Shown in pieces: positions 36,162 through 45,451 of a stretch of 64,000 nt of DNA. Source of the stretch: CAWAND01 sp963727915 (lineage in GTDB: Bacteria > Chloroflexota > Anaerolineae > Anaerolineales > E44-bin32); the NCBI GenBank assembly GCA_963727915.1, contig CAVSID010000001.1, forward strand, positions 806,001 through 870,000, read 5' to 3'. Made by a program: the position numbers and the translations under genes. Numbering within the stretch: position 1 is the stretch's first letter; each line of letters starts with the position of its first letter. The notes beneath the pieces are model-generated. The model saw only the letters and a list, made by a program, of their open reading frames with translations. It had not been told where the DNA came from and did not search any database.

Positions 36162-37016
36162 ATGGATCCTTCTCCCCCACGAAAAGTCGTGATCATCACC
36201 CATCCCCAGGCGCAGGAGGCTGAAGAGCTCCTGCCGGAGATCATCCAATTCCTTGATGACAGATCGGTGGAAGTCTTGGCGAGGACCATGGCCGAGGAGG
36301 CCTCAGCCGACAAGCTCGTGGAGGCGTCCACGGATATGGTCATCGCCTTGGGCGGCGATGGAACGATGCTGCGAGCGGGCTCGCTTGGAGCGGCGTCAGG
36401 GACGCCGGTGCTGGGGATTAACCTGGGCCGTCTGGGCTTCTTGGTGGAAGTCGGGCGCGGATGGATGGCGGCCGGCCCTTGGAGCGTGTCCTGGCGGGCG
36501 ACTACTGGCTTGAGGCGCGGATGTGTCTGCACGCCGAACTGTATCGAGGCGGGAGACTGGTGGGGAGCTGGGATGCCCTCAATGAATGCGTCGTCGGGCG
36601 AGGCGATGTGGCGCGCCCGATCCGTGTCTCGGCCGAAGTCGACGATCGTACTTCTGGCCCGTTACGTCGCCGACGCCTTGATTTGCGCCACGGCCACCGG
36701 CTCGACGGCCTATGCGCTAGCGGCTGGGGGGCCAATCCTCCCACCCGAACTGCGTAATCTTGTTCTGGTGCCGGTGGCGCCGCACCTGTCGCTGGACAGG
36801 GCTATTGTGTTACCCGAGGGAAGTAAGGTGCGGATTGGGCTGGATGCTGACCACGAAGCCTCGTTCGGCGTTGACGGCCAGAATTCGATACCCATTCGCG
36901 GCGGGGACGAGGTTCGAATACGGGCTGCGGAGCAGGATGTGCACTTCGTCCGATTGCAGGATCAAGGCTACTTCTTCCGAAACCTGACATCCCATATGGA
37001 TCATTTTCCGCAATAG
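36162..37016 (+). CDS. nadK: NAD kinase, with two compensating frameshifts
   Basis: Phosphorylates NAD to NADP in the cytosol. G-G-D-G-T (residues 64-68) is the catalytic motif, G-T-P-V-L-G-I-N-L-G-R-L-G-F-L follows, and the second domain has T-A-T-G-S-T-A-Y-A-L-A-A-G-G-P-I. The frame is open from 36162 to 37016, but about 36455-36650 is read in the wrong frame: the neighbouring frame there gives the proper middle (W-L-E-A-R-M-C-L-H-A-E; A-L-N-E-C-V-V-G-R-G, containing the conserved NE). Two opposite indels thus hide inside an apparently intact gene. It is closely linked to recN, as often seen. Confidence 0.9.
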   Translation: MDPSPPRKVVIITHPQAQEAEELLPEIIQFLDDRSVEVLARTMAEEASADKLVEASTDMVIALGGDGTMLRAGSLGAASGTPVLGINLGRLGFLVEVGRGWMAAGPWSVSWRATTGLRRGCVCTPNCIEAGDWWGAGMPSMNASSGEAMWRARSVSRPKSTIVLLARYVADALICATATGSTAYALAAGGPILPPELRNLVLVPVAPHLSLDRAIVLPEGSKVRIGLDADHEASFGVDGQNSIPIRGGDEVRIRAAEQDVHFVRLQDQGYFFRNLTSHMDHFPQ

Positions 37017-37025
37017 GCGAAACGC

Positions 37026-37564
37026 ATGACCGAAACGACACTGGTTTGCGCCAACCACCCTGATCGCGAGACCAGCCTGCGCTGCAACAGGTGCGGTAAG
37101 CTGATCTGCAGCCAATGCGCCGTCCGTACGCCGGTGGGCTACCGATGCAAAGAATGCGTCGGCCGGCCAACAGAAGATCTTCGAGACGGCCGTCAGGTTG
37201 GACTATCCCATTGCCATCGTCCTTGCCGGCATCGGCGTCGCCCTGGCGGTGGGGGTGCTCAACTTCATCGGTTTCTGGGGGCTGCTGGTGGCTCCGATCG
37301 CAGGCGGCGGTCTGGCCGAAATCATCCGCTGGGCGGTCCGCAGGAGAAGGGGCCGGCGGCTTCCGCTAGTGGCCGCCATCGGCGGGGCGCTGGGGGTGCT
37401 GCCCCACTTGGGCTTTCCCGTCCTGGCGCTGGTCATGGCGCTGGGCGGTGGCCTGGGAACGCGAGGTGCTTCTGGGGAGCCTGTTCGCTGCGGTGTGGCC
37501 CTTGGCGAGCGGTGCCATCATGGTCAGCACGCTGTACTATCGTCTGAGGGGAATTCGCTTCTAA
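37026..37564 (+). CDS. B-box-type zinc-binding membrane protein, frameshifted
   Basis: The N-terminus has C-A-N-H-P-D-R-E-T-S-L-R-C-N-R-C-G-K and I-C-S-Q-C-A-V…C-K-E-C-V, a B-box-like zinc site with at least eight Cys/His ligands. After a break near 37165 come membrane helices (I-A-I-V-L-A-G-I-G-V-A-L-A-V-G-V-L; F-P-V-L-A-L-V-M-A-L-G-G), and after another near 37460 a final helix to TAA 37562-37564. Repaired length is about 180 residues. Proteins of this layout are common in Chloroflexi; the function is unknown. It lies 9 bases from both nadK and recN. Confidence 0.75.
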
Positions 37565-37572
37565 GCGCCGCC

Positions 37573-39305
37573 ATGCTGACAGACCTCACGATCCGCAACT
37601 TCGCCATTATCGACGACCTACAGCTGACTCTGGGATCGGGTCTCTCGGTTTTCACGGGCGAAACAGGCGCAGGCAAATCGATCATCGTCGACGCGCTCGA
37701 GCTTCTGCTGGGCGAGCGGGCGGAGAGCAACCGCCGTCCGATCCGGCACCGAAATGGCCCTCATCGAAGGCGGCTTTCGGCTTGACACTCCCATTCGGGA
37801 GGCAGTGGCAGACATACTGGAGCGCGAAGTCGCTGCTGGACGATCCGGGCTACGTCACCCTCGGGCGAGAAATCCGCCTCGAGGGCCGCAATGTGTGCCG
37901 GGTCAATGGCCGGGTGGTCAATCTGGGCTTGCTCAAGGAACTGGGTGAGTACCTGGTCGATGTGCACGGACAGTCCGAGCACCTCAGTCTGCTCCAGGTG
38001 CGCCACCACCAGAGTCTGCTGGACCGCTATGCTGGTTTGGAGGTGCCGTGACGGCCTATGGTGAGGTGTTCCGGCAGTTGCGTGACGTGGATCGTCGACC
38101 TCCAGGCGCTGCGCCAGAGCGAGCAGGACACCGGGCGGCGGGCGGACTTGCTGGCGTTCCAGATCAATGAGATCGAAGCCGCTGCGCTCGAGCCGGGCGA
38201 AGAGCGGAGCCTGATCGAGGAGCGAGCGCGCCTGGCCAACGCCGAGAAGTTGGCTTCGCTTTGTGAGCAGGCCATGGCCGCCCTGGAAGAAGGCGTGCAG
38301 GGGGAATGCTCGGTGTCGGATTTGCTGGGCCAGGCGGTGGAAGCGATAGACGATTTGGCTGGAATCGATCCCAGTCTGTCATCGACAAAGACCGAGTCCC
38401 AAGCCCTGCTGGAACAAGTGGGCGACCTGACCCGGCGGCTTCGCATCTACCGCGATTCGGTGGAGTTCAACCCCGGACGGTTGGATGAGGTCGAAGAACG
38501 GGTAGGGCTGATCCGTGACCTGGCGCGCAAGTACGGCGGGAGCGAAGAGGCGATCTTGGCCCACGCCGAGCACGCCCGGCAGGAACTGGATTCGATCACC
38601 CATGCCGGCGAGCGGATCCACGAACTGGAGCAGGCAGACAAGCTGACCTGCTGGAGCGGGTGGGCGTCTTGGGCGAAGGGTTGACCGCCGCCCGTCGGGC
38701 AGCTGGAGCGTCTCTGGCCGAGGCGATCGGGCTTGAATTGCAGGCGTTGAACATGGACGGCGCTGAATTCGCCGTCGAGATTTCGGCGCGGGAGAGCGAA
38801 GACGGCGCGCCGGTGGAAGGCAGGCGGTTGGCCTACGCTGCCACCGGACTCGACCAGATCGAATTCATGGTGGCACCCAATCCGGGCGAGGGTCTCAAAC
38901 CCTTGGTGAAGATCGCCTCCGGGGGAGAGACGTCGAGACTGATGTTGGGCTTGAAGGGCGTGCTCGCTCAAGCGGACGAGACCCCGACGTTGATCTTCGA
39001 CGAAATCGATCAGGGGATCGGGGGCCGGGTGGGGGCCGTGGTTGGCCAGAAGCTGTGGGCCCTGGGGCAAGCGCACCAAGTGATGTGCATTACCCATCTG
39101 CCGCAGCTGGCCGCCTTCGGCGATCGCCATTTCAAGGTCGAAAAGGTGGTCCGTTCGGGCCGCACAATCACCGTGGTTCGCCCCCTGGATGGCCAGATCG
39201 CGGACGTCGGAGCTGGCGCAGATGCTGGGGGGCGAATCCGAGCCGAATCTGGAGAGTGCACGCCAACTTCTGAGCCAGGCGGCTGCCGCCAAAGGACCAG
39301 CCTAG
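37573..39305 (+). CDS. recN: DNA repair protein RecN, multiply frameshifted
   Basis: An SMC-like ATPase for double-strand-break repair. Walker A G-E-T-G-A-G-K-S is at residues 29-36 after the typical N-terminus T-I-R-N-F-A-I-I-D. Also present are V-D-V-H-G-Q-S-E-H, the central coiled coil, K-I-A-S-G-G-E-T-S-R-L-M-L signature, T-L-I-F-D-E-I-D-Q-G-I-G-G Walker B and C-I-T-H-L-P-Q-L-A. At least five breaks occur (near 37733, 37830, 38050, 38085, 38650 and 39205), yet all family segments are in order. Repaired length is about 575 residues. Confidence 0.9.
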
Positions 39306-39321
39306 TCGGCCTGAGAACGAC

Positions 39322-39339
39322 TTGTGAAAGAATTCACAA
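39322..39339. promoter_or_regulatory. CRP-type palindrome TTGTGA-N6-TCACAA
   Basis: A perfect 6+6 inverted repeat 16 bases past the recN stop, in the convergent gap with clpC. No promoter is expected here, so the site is unusual for an activator. The transcript could also fold it as a short hairpin ahead of the main terminator. Confidence 0.5.
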
Positions 39340-39366
39340 AACGGTCGCCCTCAGCCCTTGATGTGA

Positions 39367-39394
39367 AACGCCCCCGCCATCAGGCGGGGGCGTT
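39367..39394. terminator. bidirectional terminator between recN and clpC
   Basis: AACGCCCCCGCC and GGCGGGGGCGTT form a perfect 12-pair stem with an ATCA loop, followed by GTGTTTATTGTT on the forward strand. Confidence 0.85.
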
Positions 39395-39429
39395 GTGTTT
39401 ATTGTTGGGTTGCCTGCGGCGAGCAGGAC

Positions 39430-41910
<2,481 letters not shown>

Positions 41911-41969
41911 GGGACGTACCTTCCCTTCAAAAGTGCGTGCCCAGGCCTTCCCGAGCACGCTTCGAGGCG

Positions 41970-41975
41970 ATTATA
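41970..41975 (-). promoter_or_regulatory. -10 element of clpC
   Basis: A perfect TATAAT on the reverse strand, 59 bases before the clpC start. No convincing -35 or CIRCE element is present. Confidence 0.5.
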
Positions 41976-42129
41976 ACATTGGGCCTTTCTTGAGACCCGC
42001 CTCGGCGCGTTAGAAATGTATATGAGTTTTGCCTGTCCAGCCGCGCCCTGGTGTCGGGTGGGTTGGGCAGAATGAGCTCCTATAGGGCCGGTGCAAGACC
42101 CGCGCCAGGATCTGGCGCCGGCGATGAAA

Positions 42130-42150
42130 GAGCCGCCCATTGGGCGGCTC
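42130..42150 (-). terminator. terminator of the pseudopilin operon
   Basis: GAGCCGCCC and GGGCGGCTC form a perfect 9-pair stem with a 3-base loop; on the reverse strand CTTTCATC follows. It lies 30 bases past the last gene of the operon. Confidence 0.8.
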
Positions 42151-42179
42151 CTGTGAAGGCTGAAGAGGGGCTGGGGTGA

Positions 42180-43439
42180 CTATTGGGTCAACTCCACCTG
42201 GGCCGGGTCTCGCAAGGAGAAGTTCTCGCTGGCGTCGTAGATGATGTGCATATCGGCCGTGCCGCTCATGTCGACGGTGTTGCCGATCACCTGCGAATGG
42301 AATCCACTGGCGGAGCCCGTGCCGTTGACCTGGACCTCGGCGCTGGGAATGAACATCGTGCCCGAGAACGAGGATGCCGAATTACCGTTGATCGTCGCTT
42401 GACTCGAATTGGCCGGATCTTGGTAGAGCAACAGATTGGCGTACTCACCGTCGTCGGGGGCATCGAGATTCAGCGTGGCCCCACCGTTCCAACTGATGTC
42501 GCCAGTCCGAACATATATGAGGACATTGTGCCCTGTCAGTACCGTGCTGGCATTGGCCGAGAATCCACCGTCTACGCAGTAGATGCCCGGCTGAAGGGTC
42601 CACGTGCCGCCGTGGAAGTTGAAATCCGAGGTATTGCCCGGGGTAATCACACCTGTACCAGCGTTCTGGGTGGAACTCCCACTGCAGGTTGGCAGAGGGA
42701 TGATGGGCGTTTCGATCTGCGGGAATCCGCCCTGTGGCGTGGGGTTGACGATGGCGCCGCCGCTGATCTCAAAGCCCCCCGCAACGTGGATGTAGGTATC
42801 CACATCCAGGACACTGCTGCCGCTGGCTTTGAAGGCGCAGTCCGGATGATCCGAATTGACGAAAATCCCGCTGCCGTCGATGACTGTATCGTTGTTGCCA
42901 TGACTCCACACGACGGCACATCCGGTCTTGGCCAGGCCGACCATGGCGTCCCCGCTGAGGAACGGCTCGATCGTCGCTGGTTTAGCGTGGGCGATGGCCG
43001 TGACCGTGTTCTCGAGTTCGCCCGAATAGACAAAGTGGGCGAACACGCTGTCAACCTTGGACCGGACGTTAACCTCGACGTAATTGGGGTCGCCGGTGTA
43101 CGGCCCGTCGACCGGCGGCCAAGACACGTTGACCCAGTTGCGAACGTGGTCATTGTCAAAGCCGTTGTCGGCCACGCGGGTGAAGCCGGTGGACACCGGA
43201 TACCCACCCTGCAGGATGGCCAGGGCACCCGCCAGGGCGCCAGCATCGGCGGCGTTTTGGGCATGACGTCGGTCCGAATACAGGATCCCACCGTCAATGG
43301 CCAGCCCCGAGAAGCCGAGCAGCACCACGAAGCTCAACGCCAGAATAATGATCGACTGGCCGGATTCGGTATTTCGCCTTAGCCTTCTCATAAGCCTACT
43401 CTTCTCTTCTCTAAACCTGCGGCATTCAACAATCGTCAT
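42180..43439 (-). CDS. TadG-like surface protein with beta-helical passenger
   Basis: A 419-residue protein. The N-terminal TadE/G segment reads G-Q-S-I-I-I-L-A-L-S-F-V-V-L-L-G-F-S-G-L-A-I-D-G-G followed by H-A-Q-N-A-A-D-A-G-A-L-A-G-A, the TadG hallmark. The rest is a Gly/Ser/Asn-rich extracellular region with repeated short strands (I-D-G-S-G-I-F-V-N; I-H-V-A-G-G-F-E-I-S-G-G-A-I-V-N), suggesting a parallel beta-helix. It is last in a three-gene operon behind a c-di-GMP riboswitch. ATG 43439 overlaps the previous stop (ATGA); ATG 43391, with AGAAGAG upstream, is an alternative. Confidence 0.82.
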   Translation of the reverse strand: MTIVECRRFREEKSRLMRRLRRNTESGQSIIILALSFVVLLGFSGLAIDGGILYSDRRHAQNAADAGALAGALAILQGGYPVSTGFTRVADNGFDNDHVRNWVNVSWPPVDGPYTGDPNYVEVNVRSKVDSVFAHFVYSGELENTVTAIAHAKPATIEPFLSGDAMVGLAKTGCAVVWSHGNNDTVIDGSGIFVNSDHPDCAFKASGSSVLDVDTYIHVAGGFEISGGAIVNPTPQGGFPQIETPIIPLPTCSGSSTQNAGTGVITPGNTSDFNFHGGTWTLQPGIYCVDGGFSANASTVLTGHNVLIYVRTGDISWNGGATLNLDAPDDGEYANLLLYQDPANSSQATINGNSASSFSGTMFIPSAEVQVNGTGSASGFHSQVIGNTVDMSGTADMHIIYDASENFSLRDPAQVELTQ

Positions 43440-43888
43440 GGGCAGGCTGGGGACAAAATGGTGTTGACCACGGTGGCGCTCAACGGCAGGGTCTGGCTAC
43501 CAGCAATCGAGCCGATAAAGGGCGTCAACAGCGTGTAGCTGTAGTCCACTTGAACCTTGATCCCGCCGCCGCGGCAGTTCTTGACCAGGATGTCAGTGGT
43601 CACGGTCGATGCGCTCCAATTAACGACGCCCCCCGGGCTTTCGCCGACCACACGATCGATAATGCCGCTGGTGTCTGTGGGATGAATCGAGCCATAGGCG
43701 GCGCCCTCGGCGGCCGCATCGCGTAGCGAAAGGTAGGTGTAATAGGCACGGCCAATGTCCAGCACGCCGGCCATCAGCATCAGGAGCATGGTCAACGAGA
43801 CGGCCAGCTCGACCAAGCTCTGGCCGCGCTGCTGCCCGCCACGGGTCCATCGCCGGAGGCGTGTGGGGGGCTTCGCATGGGCAGGCAT
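43436..43888 (-). CDS. TadE-like pseudopilin
   Basis: A 150-residue TadE-family protein: basic N-terminus, then G-Q-S-L-V-E-L-A-V-S-L-T-M-L-L-M-L-M-A-G-V-L-D, with the processing Glu. R-D-A-A-A-E-G-A-A-Y-G-S follows, and a small Cys-containing domain ends V-N-T-I-L-S-P-A-C-P. GAGGTGA 5 bases before ATG 43888 decides that start; ATG 43903 overlaps the previous stop. It is the middle gene of the operon. Confidence 0.85.
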   Translation of the reverse strand: MPAHAKPPTRLRRWTRGGQQRGQSLVELAVSLTMLLMLMAGVLDIGRAYYTYLSLRDAAAEGAAYGSIHPTDTSGIIDRVVGESPGGVVNWSASTVTTDILVKNCRGGGIKVQVDYSYTLLTPFIGSIAGSQTLPLSATVVNTILSPACP

Positions 43889-43899
43889 AGCTTCACCTC

Positions 43900-44865
43900 T
43901 CATGGGCAGGTCACCACTGACGTGTTGGACGGCGCGCTTTCGTGACCGTTGACGACGGACACGATGTAGTAAGTTCGGCTGGTCTCGCCTGATGGGAGGA
44001 CATCGCAGTTGTGGCAAGCTGGATTGCTGTCGATGGCGATCTGGATCACCGGGGGCGGATCGTCCCGGTAAATGGCGAAATAGTCCATCCCGGGGATAAA
44101 TGTCCAGTCGAAGCTGACCTTGTCGTTGCTACACTGTATCGAGGCCACGAAGTTCTGTGGCACGGGGAGCGGCGTGGGCGACGGAGGCAGCGTGTTGGTG
44201 ATGGTGGGCGTCTCCGACGGACCTTCGGTAGCGGTGGCCGTGGCGGTGGGCGTGTTGCTCGGCGTGGGCGTGTTAGTGGCGGTCCAGGCCGGGTTGGGTG
44301 TGTTGGAGGGCGTCTCGGTTATCATCGGTCCGCCCAGGGTGACGGTCGGGCCGGCGTCGATTTCCTTTAGGATTGTGCGGGCGGTCATGGAGGTGATGGT
44401 GTGCACGGGGATGTTGACCAGTGGCACGATCGGCTCATAGTGAGCGTTGACCCGCACCATCACCCGATCCCCCAGGGCGATCGAGCCCGGGATGGGGTGG
44501 CTGTCACAGGTGGCGATCACCGAGCTGGTGTCCCCGTGATCGAAGGTGATCTGGATATCGGAATCGCTCAAACCTGTCAGCACGGACATGCGCTTGGCGG
44601 AATCCCGCATCCCGGCACAGTCCAAATAGCGTGGCGTACCGGAGCCGTTGTCGCCCACCGATGCCCCGTAGCGGGCGGCCTCGCGAGAGGCTGAAGTGAC
44701 CATGCTGTAGATAGCGAATATCCGCCCGAACTCAACGATCCCCAGAGTGATCAGGAGCAGCACGGGCAGCACAAGCATGAATTCCACCAGACCCTGACCG
44801 CGCCGGCGGGAAGGGGTACTTGGAGAATGAGACCGATTTTGGTTGACGTGCGTATGCACTTCCAT
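43900..44865 (-). CDS. TadE-like pseudopilin with Thr/Pro linker and extra C-terminal domain
   Basis: A 321-residue protein. Residues 1-170 are TadE-like (G-Q-G-L-V-E-F-M-L-V-L-P-V-L-L-L-I-T; S-A-S-R-E-A-A-R-Y-G-A). Then come about 50 residues of Thr/Pro/Ser-rich linker (N-T-P-T-P-S-N-T-P-T-A-T) and a C-terminal domain of about 90 residues resembling a fibronectin-III-like beta sandwich with four Cys (C-S-N-D-K-V-S-F-D-W; C-H-N-C-D-V-L; S-V-V-T-C-P). Ordinary TadE proteins lack the last two parts; the extra domain may be displayed as an adhesive tip. It is first in the operon. Confidence 0.83.
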   Translation of the reverse strand: MEVHTHVNQNRSHSPSTPSRRRGQGLVEFMLVLPVLLLITLGIVEFGRIFAIYSMVTSASREAARYGASVGDNGSGTPRYLDCAGMRDSAKRMSVLTGLSDSDIQITFDHGDTSSVIATCDSHPIPGSIALGDRVMVRVNAHYEPIVPLVNIPVHTITSMTARTILKEIDAGPTVTLGGPMITETPSNTPNPAWTATNTPTPSNTPTATATATEGPSETPTITNTLPPSPTPLPVPQNFVASIQCSNDKVSFDWTFIPGMDYFAIYRDDPPPVIQIAIDSNPACHNCDVLPSGETSRTYYIVSVVNGHESAPSNTSVVTCP

Positions 44866-44995
44866 ACCTCTACTCTAAGCGATCGCCGGGGTATCTCGCT
44901 TTACAGTTTCGTAACAGTCTGTTGGCACCCTGGTTCTCCCATCTGCTGGCCCCTTGCCTGGCTAGCCGAGATCCCTTAATGCCGATGGCCCCCTT

Positions 44996-45036
44996 AACAA
45001 AGACACCCGTGTTCGGGCCTTGGCCTTTGCACGGGT
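44996..45036 (-). terminator. terminator-like hairpin between riboswitch and pseudopilin operon
   Basis: On the reverse strand ACCCGTG and CACGGGT pair, with an inner GGCC-TT-GGCC, followed by GTCTTTGTT. Its place between the c-di-GMP aptamer and the first gene fits an expression platform. Confidence 0.6.
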
Positions 45037-45079
45037 TGAGGCGGAGCCGCCCAATACAGTCGGTCTCCACACCACTCAA

Positions 45080-45165
45080 CTCGGCAGCTGGCAGTCATGG
45101 CCCATTGTCCGGGCGTTAGACCCTCTAGCTTTGCGCCGCCACCTTTCGATGGCTTAGCCCTTATC
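45080..45165 (-). ncRNA. cyclic di-GMP-I (GEMM-I) riboswitch
   Basis: Reading the reverse strand: GGGCTAAGCC, an ATC-GAAA-GGT tetraloop hairpin, GGCGGCGCAAAGC, TAGAGGGTCTAACG, a variable hairpin (CCCGG…TGGG) and ATGACTGCCAGCTGCCGAG. Order and conserved blocks match GEMM-I; the equivalents of Vc2 G20, A47 and C92 are G, A and C. Two departures from the usual GGCAAACC (CTAAG for CAAAC) lie in the joining strand. It lies 215 bases upstream of the TadE-like gene at 44865, with a terminator-like hairpin in between. Confidence 0.87.
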
Positions 45166-45288
45166 GGTAAGTCGATATTCGATTGGCAAATCTCTAACCG
45201 GTAAAACGCCGCCCAGCGGAAAGCGTTACATCCAACCCATAGGGTCTTAAGTACCAGGAGTCAGCGCTCTTCTTTGGCTCATTGTTCG
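45166..45288. other. divergent intergenic stretch upstream of the giant surface-protein gene
   Basis: This stretch holds the likely reverse-strand promoter of the riboswitch transcript. On the forward strand it contains GGCAAATC…GGAAAGC…TAGGGTCTTAAG, which recalls riboswitch wording but lacks the GEMM-I core, so no RNA is called. No reading frame is convincing. Confidence 0.4.
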
Positions 45289-45316
45289 TTGTAACACCGT
45301 TGAATTAGGATAGAAT
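45289..45316 (+). promoter_or_regulatory. candidate promoter of the giant surface-protein gene
   Basis: TTGTAA (45289-45294) and TAGAAT (45311-45316), 16-base spacing, lie 135 bases before the gene. Both are moderate matches. The long leader contains no recognised RNA element. Confidence 0.45.
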
Positions 45317-45451
45317 TGACCGACCTGGGGGGACAACAATGGAGTGCGATGGTCCGCCAGGTGTCCACACCAGGACGGGCAAGCGCGTCAGCGGTCGCCC
45401 TCCGTCGAAGCCTGAGCCGGGCGTTCACCCTTTCAAAGCGAGCCTGCCCTA

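Noticed and set aside
42183..43382. A 399-codon forward frame opposite the TadG-like gene
   Set aside because: Antisense shadow; the reverse frame has the TadE/G N-terminus and coupled start.
44130..44320. Tandem repeat or array suggested by repeated GTGTTGG/GGCGTG words
   Set aside because: These are codons of the Thr/Pro linker in the TadE-like protein. The same applies at 55910-56040 and 56600-56700.
45185..45255. A third riboswitch on the forward strand before the giant surface-protein gene
   Set aside because: GGCAAATC and TAGGGTCTTAAG resemble GEMM wording, but the tetraloop hairpin and GACGCAAAGC core are missing.
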